Source: Gammaproteobacteria bacterium (GTDB taxonomy: Bacteria > Pseudomonadota > Gammaproteobacteria > SZUA-152). Taken from it: DNA of 10,602 nucleotides. Each line of letters starts with the position of its first letter. Within the stretch, counting starts at the first letter, position 1. This document shows, piece by piece, positions 1 through 5,287 of the stretch. The translations under genes were made by a program, and so were the position numbers. Under the pieces are notes generated by a model. That model searched no databases, was not told the DNA's origin, and was given only the letters and a program-made list of their open reading frames with translations. Where the stretch lies: positions 1 to 10,602 of the forward strand of contig JAUWLO010000052.1 in assembly GCA_030613605.1 (NCBI GenBank), read 5' to 3'.

Positions 1-437
1 AAGCGGTTCTCTGCCAATGCCCATGCGGCGAAGGCGTAACCGAACGCGATAAAAATGAATCCTACCACGCTGAGCCATAGAGGGAATTCGGGGGACCAGT
101 TATAGCGATGATCCAGTCCTGCCACAATGACCATAGGAAACACGACACTCACCGCCATCAGTGGAGCAAGTACTTTGTCCCAGGCCTTTGCGTTATGAAA
201 ACTTTCTTTATTTTGTCTTTCAACCGTTATACCGGGATGTCGCTGTTCGGCCCACATGTGCCCCCCTATACCAGCGGCTAAGATCAGTAAGGAATAGAGC
301 CATGCCTGCCACCAACCGAGGTCCCCACCGCATATCAATAAAATCAGCGGAATAAGGAGATACGCCACAACTAATCTGATCCATTGGTGAGGGGATACTG
401 TTTGAGCTGCCGCTTCATTAACCGTCTTCGCTGACAT
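1..437 (-). CDS. Isoprenylcysteine carboxyl methyltransferase (ICMT/PEMT)-like membrane protein, N-terminal part
   Basis: This gene is read from the minus strand and runs off the left edge, so only about 145 N-terminal residues are visible and the stop is missing. The translation begins MSAKTVNEAAAQ, then shows hydrophobic segments at about residues 19-37, 41-58, 87-105 and 118-138. The stretch around AWDKVLAPLMAV, LDHRYNWSP and FGYAFAAWALAENR resembles the membrane domain of bacterial ICMT/phospholipid-methyltransferase-like proteins, which use S-adenosylmethionine. The C-terminal SAM-binding part would lie outside the window, so the catalytic residues cannot be checked. The ATG at 437-435 is preceded by GGGGA at a suitable distance, which supports this start. 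A TATAAT hexamer and a repeat array lie just upstream. The substrate is unknown; bacterial members usually do not act on prenylated proteins. The family call rests on recognition of the sequence, not on an alignment. Confidence 0.72.
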   Translation of the reverse strand, partial: MSAKTVNEAAAQTVSPHQWIRLVVAYLLIPLILLICGGDLGWWQAWLYSLLILAAGIGGHMWAEQRHPGITVERQNKESFHNAKAWDKVLAPLMAVSVVFPMVIVAGLDHRYNWSPEFPLWLSVVGFIFIAFGYAFAAWALAENR

Positions 438-483
438 GTCATTCCCCAAAATAAAATGGATTTGAGTGTGTGCCTAACAGGTG

Positions 484-489
484 ATTATA
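484..489 (-). promoter_or_regulatory. Putative -10 hexamer of the ICMT-like gene
   Basis: On the minus strand this reads TATAAT, a perfect sigma-70 -10 box, about 47 bases upstream of the ATG at 437. No good -35 hexamer is found 16-18 bases further upstream, where the sequence is part of the repeat array at 487-561. That fits a promoter controlled by the protein that binds the repeats, but this is inference. Confidence 0.45.
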
Positions 490-561
490 CGGCTGGCTCG
501 TATATCGTAATATACAGCTGGCACGTATATTGTGTTATACAGCCTGCATTATATTTAACCA
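487..561. repeat. Tandem 25-bp repeat array with nested dyads, probable operator array
   Basis: Three units start at 487, 512 and 537, each beginning ATAC. Units 1 and 2 match at 20 of 25 positions; unit 3 is degenerate. Dyads are nested in the array: ATACG-N7-CGTAT at 487-503, GTATAT-N4-ATATAC at 500-515, ATATAC-N9-GTATAT at 510-530, and GTATA-N6-TATAC at 525-540. The array abuts the TATAAT box of the ICMT-like gene. Repeated dyads at one helical phase next to a promoter suggest several dimers of a transcription regulator; no regulator gene is visible in the window. Confidence 0.5.
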
Positions 562-607
562 TCCTGATTAATATTCAATCATTTCTTAACCCTAATACAA
601 GTAAATT

Positions 608-640
608 GAATGTCCGCTTTGCAGTATAAAGCAGTCATTC
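608..640. repeat. Imperfect palindrome, dispersed element copy 1
   Basis: The left arm GAATGTCCGCTTT and the right arm AAAGCAGTCATTC pair at 11 of 13 positions around a 7-base centre, GCAGTAT. The right half recurs almost unchanged at 769-786 (CAGTATATAGCAGTCATTC against CAGTATAAAGCAGTCATTC here). Confidence 0.5.
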
Positions 641-662
641 AAATCTCGTAAAATGGCCATAA

Positions 663-684
663 TTTGTAGGAAAATTCCTACAAA
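663..684. repeat. Near-perfect 22-bp palindrome
   Basis: The arms TTTGTAGGAA and TTCCTACAAA are exact reverse complements separated by AA. It lies between two copies of the other palindrome type and belongs to a different sequence class. It could be an operator, a cruciform-forming site or part of a composite repeat; no T-tract follows on the plus strand, so a terminator is unlikely. Confidence 0.5.
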
Positions 685-709
685 ATAACAGTCAAAAATT
701 TCTAAAACG

Positions 710-743
710 AATGACCGCTTCTTAGTAATAGCGGACGTTCATT
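710..743. repeat. Imperfect palindrome, dispersed element copy 2
   Basis: This copy begins AATGACCGCT and ends AGCGGACGTTCATT, so the AATGA...CCGCT arms pair with a few unpaired bases. The arm sequence resembles the left arm of copy 1 (AATGTCCGCT). Confidence 0.42.
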
Positions 744-755
744 GCTAGGAGAGCA

Positions 756-786
756 AATGGCGGATTTCAGTATATAGCAGTCATTC
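756..786. repeat. Imperfect palindrome, dispersed element copy 3
   Basis: This copy begins AATGGCGGATTT and ends ATATAGCAGTCATT. Its right half is nearly identical to that of copy 1, while its left arm has diverged. Confidence 0.4.
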
Positions 787-1064
787 CCTCCCTCAAGAAA
801 CACAGAATGGTCTCTATTGTGTCGCAGTTGAAAATTTTATCTTTTGTGAAGACCTGTATATAGAAGAAGATACTCTGGTTTTCTGTGCTGCTTTATATCA
901 GTAATTCTGTAGTGCTAATCATAATTGGTTCTAATGTTGTTCGATTTGTGACCGAGTTCACAAACTTCCATGCCTGCTCTATTGGAATTTTACCCCCAGC
1001 CGTTAACCAAAACAGAGGAATTATGCGTATTTTTACTGCCTTTGGGCGGAATTGGGAGACAAAA

Positions 1065-1427
1065 ATGAAGAACAAATCTAGTGGGTTTACCCTGATTGAA
1101 TCGGTGCTGGGCATGGCTATGCTGGCGGCGATCGGCATAATGACGGTGCCGGATTTTGTGGTTGCTGCTGAGGCGGCAAGTGCTCAGGCTAAATGGGATA
1201 TTTCGGTAGCTACCAAGAACAGTCATAATGATATCGCCACACAGACAGGTAGCATACCAACAGTGATTGCCCTGGCAGAAGGTGTCAGCGGCAAAGCAGT
1301 TTCTGGTGGTGTACTGGTACAGGTGGATGGTGAGGATTACACCATCCCAACTTATGCAAATTTACTGTGCAATGAACCAACACAGAATGTTAATGAAAAG
1401 GTGCGCTGCGTAGGTTCTATTTCCTAG
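1065..1427 (+). CDS. Type IV prepilin-like (pilin/pseudopilin) protein
   Basis: The 120-residue product starts MKNKSSG and continues FTLIESV, the type III signal of type IV prepilins: a short basic leader ending in Gly at position 7, Phe at +1 and Glu at +5 of the mature chain, then a hydrophobic helix to about residue 30. PilD-type peptidase should cleave after Gly7 and methylate the Phe. Two cysteines near the C-terminus (in LLCNEP and VRCVGS) could form the disulfide loop typical of pilins. I chose the ATG at 1065 because GGGAGA sits 5 bases before it and it gives a normal leader; the in-frame ATG at 1023, with GAGGA nearby, would give a 21-residue leader and is the alternative. The protein is short for a major pilin. 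No other pilus gene is in the window, so it is an orphan here, and its role in pili or secretion is unknown. Confidence 0.78.
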   Translation: MKNKSSGFTLIESVLGMAMLAAIGIMTVPDFVVAAEAASAQAKWDISVATKNSHNDIATQTGSIPTVIALAEGVSGKAVSGGVLVQVDGEDYTIPTYANLLCNEPTQNVNEKVRCVGSIS

Positions 1428-1454
1428 TATTTTAAAGAAACGATTTGTAAAAAA

Positions 1455-1471
1455 GCCGCCTTTAAGGCGGC
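1455..1471. terminator. Bidirectional rho-independent terminator
   Basis: GCCGCC and GGCGGC form a stem around TTTAA. A run of seven T follows on the plus strand and a run of six T on the minus strand. It can therefore end the prepilin-like transcript (stop at 1427) and the ntrBC transcript (stop at 1526). Confidence 0.85.
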
Positions 1472-1525
1472 CTTTTTTTGCCTGGAATTAAACCTGAAGT
1501 TAAGCTTAAGCACTCTAGCAAATTG

Positions 1526-2947
1526 TTAAGAAACACCGTCTATTTCTAACTCTTTTATTTTTCGGGTCAGGGTGTTACGACCCCAGCCCAGGAGTTTGGC
1601 GGCATCCTGTTTTCGTCCGCCGGTATGTTTTAGTGCAATTTCTATCATGATGCGCTCAAAACGAGGTACAGCCTTGTCCAGTATGGCGAGTTCTCCACTG
1701 GCGAGAAGTTCGTCGACCCAGTGACGTAAACTGTCTTCCCAATTGCTTTGCTGAGAGACGCCAGATGTATCCTGGTTTTTAGTTTGCCTTAATTCAACAG
1801 GCAGGTTATCCAGATGAATGTTTTGCCCGGGGGACATGACGGTCAACCAGCGGCAAGTATTTTCAAGTTGTCGTACATTACCCGGCCATTCCAGTCGGCA
1901 TAGGAATTGCTCAACTTCTTTGTCCAGTTGTTTTACATCCACATTCAATTCTTTTGCTGCGCTAGCCAGAAAATGTTTGGCAAGCAGGGGAATATCTTCC
2001 TGACGTTCTCGCAGCGGTGGCATGTGTATCCGAATAACATTGAGCCGATGAAATAAATCTTCACGAAACTGTCCATCTTTTACCCGTTGTTCAAGATCCT
2101 GATGGGTAGCAGCGATAATACGGACATCCACTTTGGTTGGGGTATGGCCACCGACGCGATAAAATTCTCCATCGGCCAGTACACGTAATAAACGGGTTTG
2201 TAGTTCGGCGGGCATGTCGCCGATTTCATCCAGAAACAACGTGCCGCCATCGGCCTGTTCAAAGCGGCCTTTGCGGGCGCTTTGTGCACCGGTAAAGGCG
2301 CCACGCTCATGACCAAATAGTTCGGACTCTAATAAATCACGAGGAATTGCCGCTGTGTTTAGCGCAATAAAAGGTTTGTTGGTGCGGGGGCTGTGGCGAT
2401 GCAACGCCAGTGCTACCAGTTCTTTACCGGTTCCTGATTCACCATTGATCAGTACGGTGATTTTTGAATGAGCAAGCCGACCGATGGCGCGAAACACTTC
2501 CTGCATGGAAGGAGCTTTGCCAATAATCTCTGGAGTTTTTTCCAGCGTCTCGACCGAGCCACCTGTTTGTAAATTTTGATTATGTTGTATGGCACGGTTG
2601 ACCAGTGCAACGGCTTCATCAATATCAAACGGTTTCGGTAAATATTCAAAGGCGCCACCCTGGTAGGCGGAAACAGCGCTATCCAGGTCTGAATGAGCGG
2701 TCATGATAATGACTGGCAACTCTGGATACAGTGCATTGATTTGTTCCATCAACTCTAAGCCATCAACACCCGGCATGCGGACGTCGGTAATAATCGCATT
2801 TGGTTTTTCGGTTCTCAAACGTTCAAGCACGCCAGCAGCATTTTCAAAGGTGGTGACTTTCATGTCGGCTTGTTTGAGGGCTCTTTCTAGAACCCAGCGA
2901 ATGGAGCGGTCATCATCAATGACCCAGATATTATGTGAATGACTCAT
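1526..2947 (-). CDS. ntrC: Nitrogen regulation response regulator NtrC (NR-I), sigma-54 activator
   Basis: The 473-residue protein has the full NtrC layout. The receiver domain (about 5-120) carries the acidic pocket DDD at 11-13, the phospho-acceptor Asp55 in ITDVRMPG and the conserved Lys105. The AAA+ domain (about 140-385) has Walker A GESGTGKE at 169-176, the sigma-54 contact loop GAFTGA at 216-221, Walker B GGTLFLDE at 234-241 and an arginine-finger region near 295-301. The C-terminal Fis-type helix-turn-helix lies at about 445-466 (QDAAKLLGWGRNTLTRK). Length matches enteric NtrC. Phosphorylated by NtrB under nitrogen limitation, it should oligomerise on enhancers such as those before glnA and remodel sigma-54 holoenzyme. 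It starts 20 bases after the ntrB stop, so the two are co-transcribed. Nothing is missing from the motifs I can check. Confidence 0.97.
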   Translation of the reverse strand: MSHSHNIWVIDDDRSIRWVLERALKQADMKVTTFENAAGVLERLRTEKPNAIITDVRMPGVDGLELMEQINALYPELPVIIMTAHSDLDSAVSAYQGGAFEYLPKPFDIDEAVALVNRAIQHNQNLQTGGSVETLEKTPEIIGKAPSMQEVFRAIGRLAHSKITVLINGESGTGKELVALALHRHSPRTNKPFIALNTAAIPRDLLESELFGHERGAFTGAQSARKGRFEQADGGTLFLDEIGDMPAELQTRLLRVLADGEFYRVGGHTPTKVDVRIIAATHQDLEQRVKDGQFREDLFHRLNVIRIHMPPLRERQEDIPLLAKHFLASAAKELNVDVKQLDKEVEQFLCRLEWPGNVRQLENTCRWLTVMSPGQNIHLDNLPVELRQTKNQDTSGVSQQSNWEDSLRHWVDELLASGELAILDKAVPRFERIMIEIALKHTGGRKQDAAKLLGWGRNTLTRKIKELEIDGVS

Positions 2948-2967
2948 GCGTTAATTCTCATTGTTGT

Positions 2968-4029
2968 TTACTGCGGTGTAGATTCAAAAGGTATCAGTAG
3001 ACTGAATTTAGTTCGTCCCGGTTGACTCTCGCACTGTATTAATCCGCCATGCTGATTAATCAGTGATTGGGATATGGATAAGCCTAATCCCGTACCTTCG
3101 GCGCGCCCCGTGACCATGGGGTAAAAAATACTATCAATCATGTCTTCGGGAATCCCTGGGCCGTTGTCGGTAATGTCTATTCGGCAGACCAGTTTATGAT
3201 GCACGTGGCCTATGGTGAACTGGCGTACGGCTCGTGTGCTAAGAATTATTTCACCCTTGTCGCCAATGGCCTGAACTGCATTACCGACAATATTCAAAAT
3301 TGCCTGAATGAGCTGATCTCGGTCCGCTATCAGTTCAGGAATGCTGGGGTCGTAATCGGTGATAATATTGATGTCGTCGCTAATGCCTACGCTAACCAGC
3401 TGACGGACATGCTCCAGCACCTGATGAATATTAACAGGCTCTTTTTTGGGTAGTTTGTTTGGACCGAGCATACGATCCACCAGACTCTGCAAACGATCAG
3501 CCTCACCAATGATGATGCTGGTGAATTCCTTCATATCCTCACCCGGCAATTCTCGCTCCAGTAATTGCGCAGCACCGCGCAGACCGCCGAGCGGATTCTT
3601 GATCTCATGTGCCAGACCGCGTACCAGAGTACGGAAGGTTTGTTGTTGGCTGAGCTGGTGCTCCTCGCGGGCGATGCGAATTTGTCTATCCATTTGCTGA
3701 ATTTCAACCAGCAATCCGGATTGCCCTAACTGTTGAGCCAATGGAGTAATGGTGTAATCAACGATCACTTCACGTTGGCTGGGCAACGTAATGGTCACTT
3801 CGTGTTCTGTGAAAGGATGGCCGGTATTGACTCCCTTGCTTATGGCCTCAAGTAGGTGGCTGTCCGCAGGAAATAACGTGTCACACTGTTGCCCAATGAG
3901 CCGTTTAGCGCTTACCGCAAACAGCATTTCACCGGCAGGATTGATGTAGTCCAGTCGTAAATCAGCATCAAACATCATCACCGCGTGGGACAGATTTTCC
4001 AGAATGCGTTGGTAATGATCGGGTGGCAT
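2968..4029 (-). CDS. ntrB: Nitrogen regulation sensor histidine kinase NtrB (NR-II)
   Basis: This is the cytoplasmic two-component kinase/phosphatase that sets NtrC phosphorylation in response to PII proteins. With the start chosen here it has 353 residues, close to the 349 of E. coli GlnL. It shows an N-terminal PAS-like sensor (about 5-110), the H box with the phospho-accepting His141 in HEIKNPLGG, the N box NIVGNAVQA with Asn250, the G1 box DNGPGIPE at 288-295 and the G2 box EGTGLGLSIS at 311-320. No membrane segment is present. The frame is open further upstream: an ATG at 4047 and a TTG at 4071 also exist. I prefer the ATG at 4029 because a GGA lies just before it and the product then begins like other NtrB proteins (MPPDHYQRILENL). 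ntrC follows 20 bases downstream. Confidence 0.95.
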   Translation of the reverse strand: MPPDHYQRILENLSHAVMMFDADLRLDYINPAGEMLFAVSAKRLIGQQCDTLFPADSHLLEAISKGVNTGHPFTEHEVTITLPSQREVIVDYTITPLAQQLGQSGLLVEIQQMDRQIRIAREEHQLSQQQTFRTLVRGLAHEIKNPLGGLRGAAQLLERELPGEDMKEFTSIIIGEADRLQSLVDRMLGPNKLPKKEPVNIHQVLEHVRQLVSVGISDDINIITDYDPSIPELIADRDQLIQAILNIVGNAVQAIGDKGEIILSTRAVRQFTIGHVHHKLVCRIDITDNGPGIPEDMIDSIFYPMVTGRAEGTGLGLSISQSLINQHGGLIQCESQPGRTKFSLLIPFESTPQ

Positions 4030-4226
4030 GGTTATTCCAGATGACATGATGATAGAGATAGCAAGAGCCAAACCAGCCTGGTTCCATTCCTGTGATTGAC
4101 TGTTGCCCTAAAGATTTATTCGGGTGTTTCCGGCCATAATAAGCATTAAAAACAATAGCCTGGAGTCCCTGTGGGACTGTGTTTCATGCCGTGAGAACAA
4201 GAGAAACGGCCGCGCTACACAGGCCT

Positions 4227-4232
4227 AATATA
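4227..4232 (-). promoter_or_regulatory. Possible -10 hexamer of an ntrBC promoter
   Basis: On the minus strand this reads TATATT, about 200 bases before ntrB. A 17-base spacer places the -35 region at 4250-4255, inside the NtrC-like site, where the hexamer is poor. A promoter masked by NtrC, like the enteric glnL promoter, would look like this, but the hexamers alone are weak evidence. Confidence 0.25.
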
Positions 4233-4251
4233 GCGTAAAGTAGCGGGAAAC

Positions 4252-4266
4252 GCACCATTACGGTGC
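4252..4266. promoter_or_regulatory. Putative NtrC-binding site upstream of ntrB
   Basis: GCACC and GGTGC form a perfect dyad around ATTAC, extended by one more C/G pair (4251 and 4267). This is the GCACC-N5-GGTGC architecture of high-affinity enteric NtrC sites. It lies 223 bases ahead of the ntrB start. No convincing -24/-12 element is found downstream of it, so repression or autoregulation is more likely than activation. It could also fold as an RNA hairpin, but no T-run follows. Confidence 0.55.
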
Positions 4267-4373
4267 GCTGTTGGTTTTGGGTGGATTTTCGGTTAGGCGA
4301 TGGTGTTTAAAACTGCCAGTTAAAAGCAACGGTTTAAAAAAGGGCATTCGCCAACAGATTTGTTATTGCTTAG

Positions 4374-4895
4374 CTATCTTTTAATTACGGCTCGCTGCAA
4401 ATGCACCACCACAGATTCAGACTGAATGATTATTTTTTTGTTTTTATCTACCACCTGGACAATAAACGTGTGGCTACCACGATCAAGATTGTTGAGCTGG
4501 ATGCTTCCGGTTTGGCCTTCTCCGACGTTTGTTCCATCCATTAGTAGTACATAGCTATGCCCGGATATGAGCCCTGGCCTGGCGTTAAATTTGATAGTTA
4601 AATTGCCGGCATTATCACGAACAGCTGAGTCATTAGCGGGGCTGGTAATGGAAACTGATTCGTAACTCACCGCAGCTTTTGCTGGTTCGGGGCTGAACCT
4701 TGATTCGGGTCGTGGCGGTGGTGTGTAGCTGGATGAAGGTTTAAGTTTGATGGGCTCAGCATTAATTTTGGCGGGTACATCGCTGAATGTCACACTGCCG
4801 TCAGGGTTGGTGTGTTTGTATACCTCGGCTGCGGCACTTGTGGCAACAAGCATGCCTGGAAGAAGCAAGAGTAGCGATAGAGTCGTTGGTTTCAT
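4374..4895 (-). CDS. Exported DUF4124-domain protein
   Basis: The 173-residue product begins MKPTTLSLLLLLPGML and has a clear Sec signal peptide, likely cleaved after AAA near residue 23. The mature N-terminus EVYKHTNPDGSVTFSDVP is the DUF4124 motif, found in many gammaproteobacterial envelope proteins. A proline- and serine-rich linker (about 52-75) leads to a beta-rich, Ig-like C-terminal half (about 80-167) with SITSPANDSAVR and GSHTFIVQVVD. The function is not known; a periplasmic or cell-surface location is expected. The reading frame is open up to 5213, but that part lies across repeat DNA and precedes the signal peptide, so the ATG at 4895 is taken as the start, although its ribosome-binding site is weak. 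It sits between glnA and ntrB on the same strand, a placement I recall from other gammaproteobacteria; whether it takes part in nitrogen control is unknown. Confidence 0.85.
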   Translation of the reverse strand: MKPTTLSLLLLLPGMLVATSAAAEVYKHTNPDGSVTFSDVPAKINAEPIKLKPSSSYTPPPRPESRFSPEPAKAAVSYESVSITSPANDSAVRDNAGNLTIKFNARPGLISGHSYVLLMDGTNVGEGQTGSIQLNNLDRGSHTFIVQVVDKNKKIIIQSESVVVHLQRAVIKR

Positions 4896-4992
4896 GTTTC
4901 TACTGTAGCTAAGTGGGGCGGGTAGTACAATTTTTGGGTGAAAAATCTCATAAACGCCGTTAGACAACGTCGCTCCCAGCGTCCTCGGCAAC

Positions 4993-5025
4993 TGCTCCTG
5001 CGTTGCTCTCGATAATTGCTCCTGC
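4993..5025. repeat. Direct repeat TGCTCCTGC with 24-base period
   Basis: TGCTCCTGC occurs at 4993-5001 and 5017-5025, each followed by G/A-TT. It is the left part of a repetitive intergenic mosaic that continues to about 5180 with hairpin elements. No gene is supported in 4896-5287. Confidence 0.4.
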
Positions 5026-5063
5026 ATTATTCTACCTTCGCCCGTCCTTGGGCTCGTACCTCC

Positions 5064-5093
5064 TGCATGACCGCCAGGGATGGCGGAAATGCA
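5064..5093. repeat. REP-like hairpin element, copy 1
   Basis: TGCAT pairs with ATGCA and CCGCCA with TGGCGG around a GGGA loop, leaving GA and AA as an internal loop. The 25 bases from 5069 to 5093 recur at 5148-5172 with 22 of 25 identical, which marks this as a repeated element and not a chance hairpin. Confidence 0.6.
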
Positions 5094-5096
5094 AAG

Positions 5097-5115
5097 GGAT
5101 TGTCCGGAACAATCC
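5097..5115. repeat. Hairpin between the two REP-like copies
   Basis: GGATTGT and ACAATCC form a 7-bp stem around CCGGA. With flanking GCAA and TTGC the stem can be lengthened with bulges (5091-5119). No T-run follows on either strand. It separates the two CCGCC/GGCGG hairpins and may be part of the same composite element. Confidence 0.5.
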
Positions 5116-5147
5116 TTGCCCATGCAGTCGTGCCTCCCGCGACATAC

Positions 5148-5172
5148 GACCGCCATGGAAGGCGGAAGTGCA
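5148..5172. repeat. REP-like hairpin element, copy 2
   Basis: CCGCC (5150-5154) pairs with GGCGG (5161-5165) around ATGGAA, followed by AAGTGCA. The three differences from copy 1 lie in the loop and flanks, while the CCGCC/GGCGG stem is kept. Confidence 0.6.
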
Positions 5173-5220
5173 GATATTGCAGGAGAATTTATCTGCCAGA
5201 TCATCCTGACCATAAAAAAA

Positions 5221-5246
5221 GCCCCCTCTCCCGAAGGAGAGGGGGC
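5221..5246 (-). terminator. Rho-independent terminator of glnA, UUCG tetraloop
   Basis: Eleven perfect base pairs (GCCCCCTCTCC with GGAGAGGGGGC) enclose, on the minus strand, a UUCG tetraloop closed by C-G, followed by seven T. It begins about 41 bases after the glnA stop. The plus strand also has six T after the stem, so it may work in both directions, but no gene points toward it from the left. Confidence 0.93.
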
Positions 5247-5287
5247 TTTTTTACTGCATGTACTGAACAGCTAGCTAAGTAGCTGTT

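Larger units (their letters stand above)
562..1064. other. AT-rich intergenic stretch with several palindromes, no gene seen
   Basis: No credible reading frame is visible on either strand between the repeat array and the prepilin-like gene. The plus frame is open back to 885, but that extension lacks a ribosome-binding site and its residues do not resemble a prepilin leader. The stretch holds three related imperfect palindromes (608-640, 710-743, 756-786) and one near-perfect palindrome (663-684). No convincing promoter for the prepilin-like gene was found. Confidence 0.5.

Noticed and set aside
487..786. CRISPR array
   Set aside because: The repeats are palindromic, degenerate, and either directly tandem or unevenly spaced, without unique spacers of constant length or cas genes.
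885..1064. Upstream extension of the prepilin-like frame to an ATG at 885
   Set aside because: There is no ribosome-binding site at 885 and the 60 extra residues would destroy the short basic leader needed for prepilin processing. The ATG at 1065 has both a good GGGAGA and a normal leader.
4030..4071. Longer NtrB starting at TTG 4071 or ATG 4047
   Set aside because: Neither has a convincing ribosome-binding site, and the extra residues do not match the usual NtrB N-terminus. They remain possible alternatives.
4164..4178. Hairpin AGTCCC-TGT-GGGACT as a terminator
   Set aside because: The stem is short and no T-run follows on either strand.
4211..4228. Possible sigma-54 promoter before ntrB
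   Set aside because: GG and GC are spaced by 10 bases, but the remaining positions of the -24 and -12 elements do not fit.
4896..5213. N-terminal extension of the DUF4124 protein to 5213
   Set aside because: It would place 106 residues translated from repeat hairpins before a clean Sec signal peptide. The open frame is a by-product of the repeats.
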